This document shows positions 27,480-39,529 of a DNA stretch of 64,000 nucleotides, in pieces. The notes under the pieces were generated by a model that was not told the origin of the DNA, did not search any database, and saw only the letters and a program-made list of their open reading frames with translations. The DNA is taken from assembly GCF_038396675.1 (NCBI RefSeq), contig NC_088931.1:39030001-39094000 (forward strand), read 5' to 3'. Both the position numbers and the translations under genes were made by a program. The first letter of the stretch is position 1. Each line of letters begins with the position of its first letter. The stretch comes from Hydra vulgaris (lineage: Eukaryota > Cnidaria > Hydrozoa > Anthoathecata > Hydridae).

Positions 27480-29480
27480 TTAAACATCTTCATATCCAAC
27501 ATGGCTGCACGTAACTACTGTTAGAATTGGAAGTTACTGGAAAAAAAAAGATGAGCTTTACAAAGCAAGATAAAGATAAACACACAAATTATAACGAGAA
27601 TAACGAGAATGAACTTTAATTGATGGCACAAGAGACGCAAATTCTTTAGAGTAGTGCCCGTTATAATAATTATAGAAAAGAGAAAGAGACAATACGACAT
27701 TTAAAATGTCGCAACATTACGACAAAATAAAAATGGTTGAAGGTGGGCTGCAAGAGTAAGTCCAAATATGTTTACAATGCATTTTTGCACCTTTTCTAAA
27801 AACGAAAGGACGTCATTCGAAGATTCGCTTCAGATATGGCAACAGTATTCCATACAAAAATGGACTTAAGATAAATATAGACAAAGAATAGAGTGGGAAA
27901 TTAGAAAGAAAAAACTCTGAACATCTATCTAATCTACGATAAAAACTTTTGGTTATAACCATCAATAAATCAGCAGTAGAATAAGAAGATTGAAATCTAT
28001 ATTGATGCTCAGGAAGTAAGTTATTAGTTTCAGGATAAGAGATTAAGTGTTTATTAATTAAAGACTCAAAAACCTTGCTTATGATAGGAAGAAGACTAAT
28101 GGGACGGTAGTTAGACGAGTCAGATTCTCTCCAGAATTATTAAAAATAGAGATAACACATGACGGCATTTTTCTATCAGGCTAGAAATTAAGACTCAAAT
28201 AATCACTTGTTAAATAGCTTTGAAAATATAAATGACAGCTCTGGTGAACATTTCTGCAAGACTATAACAGGCATGTTATCTAGACCACCAGCTGTAGAAG
28301 AAGTTGAGGAAGAGTTGGAGTGATACGAATGTCGAGCAATAAATCAACCTGTTTGTCAACTATATCTGGAAGGATGTGATTAGTGGAATGAAGAGATAAG
28401 ATTGACGAAAAGCTCTTAGCAAATAATTTAGCTTGGTCTTTAGGTGAGGTAAAAAAATCTGAACCATGCAAGAGAGGTGGATTAACAGATTTGCCCTTAT
28501 TATTAACACTGTTAAAGACTCTACAGAAGTCTCTGGAGCCTAATTTTTGTGATGAAATGCAAAATTTTGTGACTTAAAAATAGCAGAATTTAGCGTTAGA
28601 TAAAACCTTTTTACAATGGTTTTTAGCAAACAGACTTCTATTTATTGGATAATTGTCTTCACAATATTAATGGATGTAATTGTTACAATTGGAAATTGCA
28701 GCAGCACAATGAGAGGAAAATAATGGAAAATGGCTTGATTTGGAGTTGTCAAAAGGGAATACAAAACTCCATGCCAGTCTAAATTCATTAGAAGCATATT
28801 TGTCAGCAGGAAGACGAAATATATCTACCCAAGGGCCATTACAAATAAAATCACGAAAATAGTCCCAGTCAGCTTTAAGGTAGTTTTAAGAGTTACAATG
28901 ATAGGGATTCTGATAATGAAGAAGAATGAAGTTGTAGTTTTAAAAAGATGAATCATGATCTGAAGCACCTTAAGGGGAATTTGGAGAAACTAAAGATAAA
29001 ACTAAGATCAGAAACAAGATATAAGTTGAGTACATAGATGGTAAATGATTCGGATAGTCAGAAAAGCAAGTTGGAAAGTTGACTATTTGTGTTAGAAATT
29101 GAGAAAAGTACAAGTTTTGGGCTTTAACTCTGCAGAATCACTGACACTAAAACCAAGCCATTAAGTGTGATGAGCATTAAAGTCACCACTAACAACAATA
29201 TTGGCTAAAGGATAGAGAGAAAGGGTTTTGTCAATTTGATCAGAAATAACATTGAAAAGATTGCAGTCTTGAGTCGAAGGAGAGAGATATAGAACAAAGG
29301 GAAAGGTGATAGCATGAAGAGGTGCTAAATTAACACATAAAAGAATAGTCTTTGCATTTTTTACGAATTAAAAACTCAACAGAAAAAAAGTTACTTCGAA
29401 GATCACAATAGTTAGTAAATGATAGATTTAGAGAACTCGGCGTTGACCATAGTTTTTTTGTTTTACATTTTTTGATATTT
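27480..29480 (-). pseudogene. Jockey-type non-LTR retrotransposon, RT core deleted
   Basis: On the minus strand, across frameshifts, an apurinic-type endonuclease appears first: PLANIVVSGDFNAHHT near 29190 (GDFNAHH is the EN motif). The linker DYFRDFICNGPWVDIFRLPA is near 28830. The start of RT is near 28090 (SNYRPISLLPIISKVFESLI) and LLPEHQYRFQSSYSTADLLM is near 28000. The text then jumps from KSFYRRLD to the C-terminal tail (KVQKCIVNIFGLTLAAHLQP, CRNVAT) with no GVPQG or FADD motif, so about 150 residues of the RT palm are missing. The 3' end is near 27480. Upstream 29480-30180 probably includes its 5' region. It cannot move by itself. Confidence 0.8.
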
Positions 29481-31208
29481 TAGTCGTTTTTTAAAGTGGT
29501 TAAAGAACCTGACTCAAAGCACAGATATTACTCAGTACACAATTTAAAATTCCAAGCAATTGCTTCATAACTATTAATAAACCCTAAGCAGTAACAAAGG
29601 GCTTCAAATATGGCCTTGACACACCAATAGAACAAACAGGGACACTATTCACTAGCAACATGGCGCTGATAGTACACAGATATTTGTCAGCTGTTGATAG
29701 TATCAGCCTCTCTGAGAGCTACCAAAGAATTCGGGAAACATGACTACCAGTCGGCCTCAAAACCATAAAACTGAGTTTTAGAGCTGTACCTTTATTAGGA
29801 GATAATAGAATGAGTTACCGAGCCAGAAAAACAGAGAAACAGGTAGAACCTATGCAATGAGTCAAAAATATCCAGCATTCAACATTCTAAACTGGAAACA
29901 ACGTTTTATAAATACATCTACGTCAGCTTAATAGATGAAGTAAGGAAGATAGTCAACAGATAGAATTTGTTTACCCCTTAGGTTTTTGCTTATTAGGCCT
30001 TCTACAAAACAGTAGCCGGATGCATTTAACGTTTGCCCAAGATGAGTATTTTTATCGAGACTCCATCTGTAGCATTTACTCAAACCAGAGTTCCAAGGCA
30101 GGGGCGGGGTTAAATCAGAGTTGAATTCTCCTAGTCTTTGCCTTAAAAAACGTATCCTACAAGGCAGCAAGAAATGAAACAGGTTATACTGGCTTACATG
30201 TTACTACTAGCAGGATAACCTGACGTTACCTTAGTATTACCTACATCACTCTAACCTAACCTAACTGTTCACTACATCACTAATCAATAATCTTTTTCTC
30301 AATATGGTCTAAATATAACTTAGAGTTGCAATTGCTTTAAGTTTGATAGTTAGTATTTATTCCATCTTGGTCCTCTAGCAGAAATTAAAAACGCAGTTGT
30401 CGCGAAATAACTTTTGCGCCTAATGTTATTTTAAGAAATATTTTTATTTTTTTGGAACATAAATATTAAAAAATAATAGATATTTATTAGGTTGAAATTT
30501 ATTATATTAGAAAATTCGAATTAAAAAAGCTTTGATCTACAAAGTAGATCAAAGTAGATCTTTGAGTTTTCATTTTTGTGATAACCTGTACATTTTTTTT
30601 CGCGTCACATATATGTCAAGTAAACCGCCGAAAATATTTTAATATGATTTTTCTACTTTTTTTTGTCTTGATAAGCAATACAAAGTTTTGGGAGTTTTAA
30701 AGAAACTTTATCTTGATTGTGATAACGATGAAAAAAAGTATATTTCGTTTCGGTTAGATTTAGTGATAGTTAATTTCCTCAAATCCATTCAGTAACATTT
30801 AAAAATTCCTTGTTTGATTGACACAAAGTATTTGTAACATTAAAAATATAAAATCAAACTTGTGTCATCTGCTGATAAAATATCTAATTCAGGGCAATCT
30901 TTGCTTAAACCAATAATATAACTAAAAACAAGAGTGTTCCTTATAAAGGTTCTCGAGTACCCCATAGGTTAAATACTGGTAGTTTTTCATGTTCGTAAGA
31001 AAAGTACTGTTTTAGTTTATAATTTTATTTAAATCGAACTTATTATTATTAACTTTGTAAAAGTATTGAAATCCTAGTAACAACTATATTTATAATAACG
31101 ATATTTGCTATGATCGATGAATTTATAAAAACGATATTTGCCATTTATCGATGATAATGTAATGAAAATTTAAATAATATGTAATTTTTTTATATAGGTG
31201 CTCCAAGA
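29481..31208. other. Probable retrotransposon 5' flank and non-coding DNA
   Basis: The minus-strand ORF at 29928-30170 (MLPCRIRFLRQRLG...) matches no domain I recognise. From 30200 to 31200 the sequence is AT-rich and shows no gene. A short direct repeat with CAAAGTAGATC at 30540-30560 and near-repeats with TTTATCGATGA at 31110-31160 are present. Confidence 0.4.
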
Positions 31209-31344
31209 AGTCTTATCACAGTGCACCGCGGATGAGCATTTAAATGGAAGTTCACGCCTCCTTCCTAATCGATGTCGCTAAACTTGCTCAGATGTGGGGT
31301 TTGAGCCACGAATCCTTTGTGTCTGAGGCAAGTGCTGCTCTTAT
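31209..31344 (-). repeat. tRNA-derived SINE, copy 3
   Basis: On the minus strand GAGCAGCACTTGCCTCAGAC (A-box side) and GGCTCAAACCC (B box) are followed by AGGAAGGAGGCGTGAACTTC and CGCGGTGCACTGTGATAAGA, matching copy 1 at 10368-10503 closely over the body. The 5' end abuts a tandem repeat. Confidence 0.65.
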
Positions 31345-31388
31345 GAAATGAAAACTCTTTTCAATTTTCTTTTTTATTTCTAACTTCT

Positions 31389-31549
31389 ATTGATTTATAT
31401 ATAATGAAAACTCTTCTTGATTTATATATAATGAAAACTCTTCTTGATTTATATATAATGAAAACTCTTCTTGATTTATATGTGATGAAAACTCTTCTTG
31501 ATTTATATATAATGAAAACTCTTCTTGATTTATATGTAATGAAAACTCT
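31389..31549. repeat. 27-bp tandem repeat, six units
   Basis: The unit is a 27-mer containing ATGAAAACTCTTCTTGATTT followed by ATATATA. Because the unit is a multiple of three, both strands stay open (MKTLLDLYI on the plus strand), but there is no evidence of a real gene. Units differ at one or two positions (ATATATA or ATATGTA/ATATGTG). Confidence 0.9.
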
Positions 31550-31610
31550 AAAAAGTATTGGTTTAATTTATAAAAGCAAAACATTCCTTAAATCAGTTGT
31601 GCATAAAATA

Positions 31611-32475
31611 GGGGAGAAGGGGGCGCATAAGGATACTTTTTTAAAAAGATACCAAAGCTTTGTACTATTTGACAAAAAGTTATTGATTGTCTAAAGTAGT
31701 TTTGGACGACATCAGGACAGTTTAAGAAATATTATTAAAAAACAAGAAATATTTCTTAAAATTTTATTTTTATTGAGCATTAATTACAAACAATATTTAG
31801 TAATTATTGTAGTTATAACAGTAGAATTAAGAGAAGTTACCAACCCAGTAAAAATAAATACTTTCCCACATGGGTTCCATTAAGGATCCGTGGAATCTCA
31901 CATAGGTTCCATGTGAGACAAATAAAAATAAAATTCATTACGTTCAATCAAGTTTGACTGAGCAAATTTTTATCAAACACCACGTCTTTACGTGGTAGTA
32001 CAACGCTTCACTTTTTTACCGCGTAGCGGCCTTATTTTCGTATTTTCGCCTAGTTCGTTTTTAGGAGTGAAAGAATTAAAAGAGAGTTGTAACCAAAAAA
32101 AGTAGCTTCTTCGACTCAAAGCTCTCTCAGCCTTGGGAAGGCGAATATCATTTAAAAAAATAAATAAAATACTTGGTGGAAAAGTTATCACTTTTTAACT
32201 TTTTTTATTATTTCTAAGAATTTTTAATCTGTAAGCCAATGTTATTGTTAGAGAGCCCAAATACACCTGCAGCTTCTCTTAATTTCATTGTTTTATTAAA
32301 AACTTGTTTAACTGTAATTTTTAAATTATCTTCAATTATTTATCTTTCACATTTCTTTTAATAGTTGCGCACCATTTTTAAACTTTGTTTAATTTTTTAA
32401 TTTTTATTGATTTAAATTGCCGATAAGATTGCAAAGAGACACGCAGTACGTCCGTATGTACCCCATGAAAATTGT
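31611..32475 (-). mobile_element. Internally deleted pogo-like element 3
   Basis: The left end GGGGAGAAGGGGGCGCATAA follows TA (31609-31610) and resembles the ends of the pogo elements at 1921 and 15474. A weak counterpart, TCCGTATGTACCCC, lies at 32452-32464, so the right border is approximate. On the minus strand MVRNY at 32375 begins a decayed pipsqueak HTH (MKLREAAGVFGLSNNNIGLQ). At 32160-31990 LNDIRLPKAE and FTPKNELGEN correspond to the post-catalytic tail (DIRPFPKAG ... LTDTPTRNEL in element 1). The whole DDE domain between them is missing. Confidence 0.65.
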
Positions 32476-33106
32476 CCAACGCTGCCTGATCCCTTATTGC
32501 AGAATACATTCCACACAAATTTATGTCTTGTAGTTGAACTTTTTATTTATATTGTCGTACATATCTCTTTAACTATAAATGTAAAAAATAAATTCCAAGG
32601 AGAAGTAATTTCCTCAGTAAATCCTTGCGTTTAAAAATTAAGAAAAATCATAAAGTGTTTGTAAAAAAGCTATATAAACCAGAATAATATAAAACTGTCT
32701 GTCAATTTGAAAACCGAAAATCTTGCAGCTACGCAGCTTAAATTAAATTAATTTTTTTATTTTTTTAAATCCGTGGGTATTGTAAATAGCATTTTAATAA
32801 AAACAAAACAACAGAAAGACAAAAAAATAAAACAAATTTCAATAATAGTTATTAATATAAACAGTTTATTTATAATAATAATAATAGTTATCATTTATGA
32901 TAGTTATGTTTATAATAAATATTTTAAGATGCTTTTAAATTCTCTCCAAACTAGAGCGCTAAAATAAATTTAATTAAGGCCGCTTAACTGCAGGTCACTA
33001 TACTTCAGGATTCCTCCAAAACTATAGCTTGTAAACTTAAAATACTAAATATCAAACAAACATTATCTTATAAATTTTTTGTGAAATAATAAAAAAAATG
33101 CTACAC
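32476..33106. other. Non-coding stretch
   Basis: No gene or repeat end is seen. The ORF at 32773-32967 is low-complexity. Confidence 0.45.
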
Positions 33107-34716
33107 CAGGGGTCAGCAACCCACAGCTCGCGAGTCGCGTGCGGTTCTTTTATTCAGGTTGTGTGGCTCTTCAACATGTTCGATTTATAAATATTTTAAT
33201 TTTATTGGAACAAACAAAAAATTTAATTTAATTTATCAAGTTTTTTTTTCACAAAACTTTTTTTTGAATTAGAATAGAACTATGTTAAAGTTCGTAATTT
33301 ATTTCTGCTAAAACGTTTATTTCCGCAAAAAGTGCGTGAATAAAATTAGCATGCAAAAATGTCAACATTGTATTTAAAAACTGTAAGGTTTTGAATGTAA
33401 TGCTTAAACATAAAATGAAATCAGTGCGAAAAATTTATTGTTAGGTTAGAAACGGAAATAAATCTAACTATGATTAACCATGCAGTAGCTAACTTTTTAC
33501 ACTACTCTGTACTTTTGCAAAACTTTTCAAGATTTATGACGTAAATGATAAGGTAGTAGTCATAAATTTATCTAAAAAGTAGTAAATCTTTGCAAATTTT
33601 TAAATTACTTTATGAAATTAATAAAAAATATTATAAAAAAGTCCGTTGGGGTGGGTGGGGGTGGGGGGGGTGGGGGGTAACACTGATACAGTGACCGAAA
33701 CATGTTTCGCTGTATCAATGTTAAAACATTTTTTGTCGTCAAAAGTTTTCGAATACCCGTAGTTAAACCATGATAATTGGTTACAAAAAACCAATCTTGC
33801 TACGCTTATTAGAGCACATCTTAACAACCTCAATAAGGTATTGCAAGGACGAGACATTACTGTACATTTGATTTTAGAAAATAAAGTTTCTTTCAAATAT
33901 CTGAGATACTTAAGATATTAGCAATTAAAATATAATTCATTTCTTCTGTTTAAAAAAGGATTTAGATGCAGGAAGTGTTATTAGTACTAATTATTTTTCG
34001 GCTGCTGAAAAATGAAAGATTCTTTTACTAATCGGTTTACAGAATTCAGAAAGGAAAAAAATTGATTTGTCACTTCACTGTAATTATCAAGAAAATCATT
34101 TTTAAACTGTTCCAAAAGTTCAATGCATCTTAATTTGAACTTCAGTTAAAATCAAAAAAACTTTTCAAATAAAACTAGAAAAATTGAAAGAAAAATTTGC
34201 GGTAGATCATAAATGAGAAGAACTTTCAAATTCTCAAAAGAAATATTAAATTTCATTTGAAACATGAATAGACTTTCTGGGAGTTTCAACCCATTAAAGC
34301 TGGTGGCATTTGGACTCTTGACAGTTTTCGAATCAATATATTAGTGAGCAAATATTTAGCAGCATCAACATCATTAAAGGTAACTTAAGATACTCGATGA
34401 TATTAACCTTAAAAGTTATCTAAAAGTAAAAACCTCCATTTAGGAGCTCAATGTAAAACAAATCTGTGAATCGATTCACTCACAAAAACGTCACTAATCT
34501 TTTTGGTTCATTTTTAAAAATCTCTTTGGCTTTGATTATTTATTTGTTTATTTACAATTTGTAACAATAAGTATGTATTAAAATATCATAGAATTAAAAT
34601 AATTAGTTGTTGATAATAATCTTCAGTTTTTTACATTGTTATTCTTGCGGCTATCGGTAACTTTTTTAAAGTTTAAGAAAAATGACTCTCTACATAAAAT
34701 AGGTTGCCAATCCCTG
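33107..34716 (+). mobile_element. hAT transposon with CAGGGGTCAGCAACC ends
   Basis: The left end CAGGGGTCAGCAACCCACAG, followed by CTCGCGAG and GGCTCTT words, is a typical hAT terminus. The right end, reverse-complemented, reads CAGGGATTGGCAACC. Flanking octamers TGCTACAC and AAATACAC agree at 5 of 8 positions, an eroded target duplication. In the interior near 34350 the plus strand still spells EQIFSSINIIKGNLRYSM, which corresponds to the hAT dimerisation motif; SVYRIQKGKK-like text near 34040 may be an earlier part. The rest is unreadable. Confidence 0.75.
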
Positions 34717-34724
34717 AAATACAC

Positions 34725-36180
34725 TACTTATCTTCAAACCTATATTTAAAAAAACTAAGCATAAATACCGAACCAAATACTTACCAATGTTTAGCTCAAA
34801 ACTTTGTATGAACCCACTAAGTTCTCAAAAACATTTTGAGTACAAAAACATAAGGTACAAAACATTTAATAATAAATGGAGTTATTTAATATATGGAGTT
34901 ATAATTACTGATTTAATAACACTTTTGATCAACTTTTTGAGCAACTTTCGATCAGTTTTAAAGCGAAATAAAAGTTATTTTTTTTAAATAGCGAGCAAAA
35001 AGCGTTTTGTTTTTAAAGTCATATTTTTAAAGTCATATTTTTAAAGTCATATTGCGGTTGTTGCCAAAAACCATTAAAAAATATGAATTTTTGTATTAAT
35101 TTGTATGGAAAAATTTTTGCCTTGATTTTTTAAACTGCAATCTGTTTTACGTATAAGTAATTATTGACAGTTAATAGCACTTGAAAATTTCAAGCTTTAA
35201 TAATTATTTACGTTTTGTTTAGTATTAAAAAACTTTGAATTCTTATCACGTTTATGCCCTTAAAATTCAATTAGGAGATTTTCGAAATATTTAATTCTTT
35301 TGAACTCTAACTTTTTATCCTTGATAAACTTTGTGTTTTTATAAATCATAATTGTATATGTTTAGTGTAAATGAAATAACGATATATTTGTTATACTTTG
35401 TTATATATATTTGTTATACTGTCATAAAACTATTTATAATTTTATTTGCTTCAAAATAATTTAAAATTTTTCACAACTATATCTTGACCTATCTTGAAAA
35501 CTGTTGCATTATTAAATCATTTTACATTTTTTATTGGTTCTTCTAAAAAAATTTGATTTTTTTTTTTAATTCTTACTTTTACTTTAATTGCCATATTTAT
35601 ATTTAGTGCGGGAAAATCCATGTAAGAAAAAATACGAAACTTGGCAATAAAAAAAGTTCGTTTACTTCTTGTCCTTGCCATTTTTATATATTTATTATAA
35701 AAACATGTAGATACTATAGTAATTAAAAAAGTAAAAATAATAAAAAAACGGAAAGAAAAACAAAACAAAACTTTTTTATTACATTCAATAAACAATCAGT
35801 TTGATATAAAAATAAATTATTCGTCGATAAGATTACTTTTTTAACGTATGGGCGTTAACTAATTAAATTTTTTTTTTTTTTATTATGAAAATTGTGTACC
35901 TTGTAACTACAGTAAAAATTTTACCGGTAGATGACCGGTAGATTGGTGACTAGTTTTCTAATTTACCAATAAATTGACATCGAAATATTTTAAACCTCCA
36001 TTAATGCTCAAAAAGTGTGCAATCACAATAAATTTTACTAAAATACTAATTTTTAAAGAAAATCAGATAAATGGTTTCTTAAAATATTGAGGTAAATGTT
36101 TTTACTTTCAAAATAAATAAAATAATGTATATATAGAATTTTGTGGTTGTTAAGCGTATTTTGAATATATTTCACCGATC
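34725..36180. other. Non-coding AT-rich stretch
   Basis: No gene is recognised. Small duplications occur at 35010-35050 (TTTTTAAAGTCATA three times). The minus-strand ORF 35517-35795 (92 aa) contains MARTRSKRTFFIAKF but matches nothing I know. Confidence 0.4.
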
Positions 36181-36336
36181 ACACAAATTCTTTCTTAATT
36201 TCATCAACCACGCAAATTCTTTCCTAATTTCATCAACCACGCAAATTCTTTCCTTATTTCATTAACCACACAAATTCTTTCCTAATTTCATCAACCACGC
36301 AAATTCTTTCCTAATTTCATTAACCACACAAATTCT
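36181..36336. repeat. 29-bp tandem repeat, about five units
   Basis: The unit contains AAATTCTTTCCTAATTTCAT followed by CAACCACGC, alternating with a variant ending TTAACCACAC. The alternation of the two variants suggests expansion as pairs. There are no unique spacers, so it is not a CRISPR-like array. Confidence 0.9.
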
Positions 36337-37401
36337 GTTGTAAACATTTTATGAAATAAGTAGTTGTATTTATTTGTATTTTTTATTTAATTTTTATAGT
36401 AAATTGTTTTTATATTTGCTGAATATTGATTTGTTAAACAAGTGATATTTTCATATTAAACTGAATTAGACAAAAAAAAAACAAAAAACGGCAAAGCAAA
36501 ATGAAGTAGGCCGTCGTTTAATTAAAATAATTGATTAAAAAAAAAAACAACTTGTTTTGCGTACAGTTTTGCATATACTTATACTGTATACTTGAAACGT
36601 TAATAAGTTATACATAATGGCCCGAATATAAACAACAAGTAATAGCTTATCTCTTAATACAAGCAATTATTTTCGTAAGTTTTTTCATCAACAGTTAATA
36701 GAAAACTGTTTTTACGAGCTAATGATACCAGTAACTACAAGAAATTTTTCACTACCTATAGGTAAAATTTTTTAATCAATAGGTAATAAAAAATTTTGTT
36801 TGCGAGCTAATGATACTGGTAACCGTACTCCAGCAATGATTTCTGAAAGTGATTTATTGTTTGTGTTATTTTTATAAAATAAAGAATCCACAAGAATGCA
36901 CGAAATATTTTTTAAAATATTTCTATTTAAAAAGATTTGTAATTTATTAAAGATTTTTTTATATTGAAACAAAACTTCATTATTTATCTTTATAATATAT
37001 TTGTTTTGCTTTCTAAATGCAAAAAATGAAAATCTCTAAAATATTTATAAAGATGCGATAATAAATCTATTAACACAACATCGCATATGGAATACTCTTT
37101 TTTGTCGTGAATAAAAGTTTTTAAGATTAGATAAGATACACCCATACTAACAACATAATCAAAAAATTGAATCTCTTAAAGCAAACTATTTCTGACATTT
37201 TAAACAATATATTTTCAAGTTTAAAGAATATATTGCAAATAATTATTTAGCTATTATACCAAAGCAAGAAGTATTTTTTTCAATATTCATCTATTTAAAC
37301 AAGCATCTGAAATGTTATCTTAGGTTTAAGCATTTGTCTTTTATGTAGTTTCAGATTTTATGTTAATCGCATATCGATTAATTGCACCTGCCATTTTTTA
37401 T
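36337..37401. other. Upstream region of the KCTD gene
   Basis: AT-rich with no gene. A degenerate duplication with CGAGCTAATGATAC and AGTAAC/GGTAAC words lies at 36715-36825. Confidence 0.45.
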
Positions 37402-37409
37402 TATATAAA
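37402..37409 (+). promoter_or_regulatory. Candidate TATA box of the KCTD gene
   Basis: TATATAAA-like sequence lies about 180 bp before the start codon. A pyrimidine-rich tract ending TTTGCAATAG (AG at 37444-37445) follows and could serve as a cis- or trans-splice acceptor for the 5' leader. The placement is plausible but unproven in such AT-rich DNA. Confidence 0.35.
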
Positions 37410-37589
37410 TTGTCGCTTTATTCTATTTTTCTCTATTTGCAATAGAGAAAAAAGTTTCCAACCACTAAGACATTTTTTATTCTGCATGCAACAAAACTGG
37501 AACTAAGAAAAAGTGCACTAAGAATCCTTTTTTTAATAAAATTTGCTTAAAGGAACTTTCTACATACTTTCTTCCATAAAGCTTTCAAG

Positions 37590-38285
37590 ATGTCAATAGC
37601 AACAAATAGTAATAAAGTTGATGCATCAGTTGTTGAACTCAACGTTGGTGGAAAAATCTACGTTACAACAACTTCAACTTTAAGTCGATACCCCGATTCG
37701 CTTTTAGCCAAGCTTGTTAACAATTCAACAATACCAACTGTGAAAGATTTTCATAACAGAATATTTATTGACCGCGATGGAGATTTGTTTCGGGTAATAT
37801 TGGAATTTTTGAGAAACGAAGTGCTTTCTCTGCCCGGTGATTTCAAGGAATTTGATAGATTATTACTAGAGGCTAACTACTTTAAAATCAATGAACTGGT
37901 TAAAGAACTAGAGTTTCTTGAACTATCAAAACAAAAAGCCTCCTTTCTTACACTATGCGTACGAGGAACCTTCGCATTTGGAAGAGACGGTAACGCTGAT
38001 GTGAAGTTTCGTAAACTGCAAAGAATTATTGTTTGTGGCAACGTTTTTTTAGCTAGAGAAGTATTTAGCGAATCCCTTAACGAAACGCGGGACCCAGATA
38101 GAGGCGACTCTCATAGATACACTTCTAGATTTTATTTAAAACACAGTGTGCTTGAAAAAGCTTTCGACCAACTAAATGCAGCGGGGTTTAAAATGATAAC
38201 ATCAGCTTCAGGTGGGGCAGGTTATGACCATGATACAGAAGAATCAAAATGGAATCATTTTGTAAACTATACGTTTTATCGTTAA
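37590..38285 (+). CDS. KCTD8/12/16-like BTB protein
   Basis: An intact 231-residue reading frame in one exon. Residues 14-109 form a BTB/T1 (potassium-channel tetramerisation) domain with the family marks VELNVGGKIYVTTTSTLSRY, PDSLLAKL, IFIDRDGDLFRVILEFLRN and LLLEANYF. Residues 118-231 match the H1 homology domain found only in KCTD8, 12 and 16: LCVRGTFAFGRDGNADVKFR, RIIVCG, AREVFSESLNETRDPDR, YTSRFYLKHSVLEKAFDQL and AGFKMIT. In vertebrates these proteins are cytoplasmic auxiliary subunits of GABA-B receptors that oligomerise through T1 and change G-protein signalling through H1. The role in this animal is inferred only. The start has an acceptable context (CAAGATGTC) and no upstream in-frame extension. 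It is shorter than vertebrate KCTD12, lacking the long linker and KCTD16-type tail. It is the only confident conserved host gene here. Confidence 0.95.
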   Translation: MSIATNSNKVDASVVELNVGGKIYVTTTSTLSRYPDSLLAKLVNNSTIPTVKDFHNRIFIDRDGDLFRVILEFLRNEVLSLPGDFKEFDRLLLEANYFKINELVKELEFLELSKQKASFLTLCVRGTFAFGRDGNADVKFRKLQRIIVCGNVFLAREVFSESLNETRDPDRGDSHRYTSRFYLKHSVLEKAFDQLNAAGFKMITSASGGAGYDHDTEESKWNHFVNYTFYR

Positions 38286-39529
38286 AAACTATTGTTAATT
38301 ATATTTTTTATATTGTTGTTTATTAATTAGAACATTGGTATATAAAAAAAATTTTTTCTAATTTATAAGTTGCTAAACTTCATATTAACTTTGTGTGACT
38401 TTTCCAAACTAAAAGTCTTTATAGATACTCGTAATTTGTTTTTTAAATTGGTAAAATGCTATGATAATAGTTTATCATTTTATTATTATTGTGTTAAGCC
38501 ATTTTGCTTTAAATTTAAAGCGCGATTACTTAAAGTTAAAATGCGTCAAATCTATGTTAGGATGTCCATTTCCCGTTTTTACGGTTAAGGTTATTGCTAA
38601 TGGGTAGCACTTTATGAGCAGAATGTTTTTAGAGAAGTTTTTGCAACGCATGTTTATTTTTCGATACTTTAGGATAGTAAGCAGTTGAAATTTAATAAAC
38701 TTGGGGCCCGAAAGGACATAGTGAGCCTTCTTGCCCGAACAAAAAATTTCAATATCGAAAAGGATTTAAATGACATTAAATTCAGTCTAAGTTTTAAGAT
38801 AGAAAAAAAAACATTGAAAAGAAAAAAATTATAATAATAAAGATACTACGATCATGAAATCAAAATATTATATACGAAAACAAGCTTAAAATAAACTGGC
38901 TACAAGAAATACATGAAGAAAGTTGTAGCGAATGTGTAAATGCGGTAAAAGATATCTTTAAAATGTTTTAAAAAAGCAAACGAAGTAGCGGTTGAAAGAA
39001 CTCGATGAATTATATTATAATACTAATTGAAAGTAAAAGAAAAAAAAAAAAGAACAATAATTATAAAACCGAATTTTTAAACTATTAATAAATTTTTAAC
39101 GCATCTAAAAATTTCAGAGGAACTGAAAAATTAATGAAGCACAAAAAAATAAAAAATGTAATGAAAAAATTTTTCTTTGTAACTAATAAAAATTTTTATA
39201 AGTGAATAAAACTTTTTTACGGTTTGAAAACATATATTGTTTAAACTGCAACAAACATGCCAATACTAGGAAACATTTTTTTGATATGTTCCTGTGATAA
39301 TATTCTAATATTATGCCTTATATAAGTTGAAAATACTCTTCTAATCATTAACAGATCTATCGGCAAAATACAACCTTAGCCTCTGCTATAAACAATATAT
39401 TGACAAATTAATTTCTAAAAACTTCTCAAAAAGCCTGAGCCATTGAAACAGATATTTTAGATTATTTTAGTATTATATGTTTCATTACACAATGTTACAA
39501 AGATCTTGCCCATTAGATTTTTCAATGTT
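38286..39529. other. 3' region of the KCTD gene and non-coding DNA
   Basis: AT-rich with no gene recognised beyond the possible 3' UTR. Confidence 0.45.
38694..38699 (+). promoter_or_regulatory. Candidate polyadenylation signal of the KCTD gene
   Basis: AATAAA about 410 bp after the stop codon. No closer canonical hexamer was noticed. Confidence 0.35.

Noticed and set aside
33618-33896. Minus-strand ORF with TPPTPTHPN near a G-rich run.
   Set aside because: The run GGGGTGGGTGGGGG makes the proline pattern; it lies inside a decayed hAT element with the opposite likely coding strand.
31389-36336. 27-bp and 29-bp regular repeats considered as CRISPR-like arrays.
   Set aside because: The units are directly tandem without unique spacers, and the DNA is from an animal.
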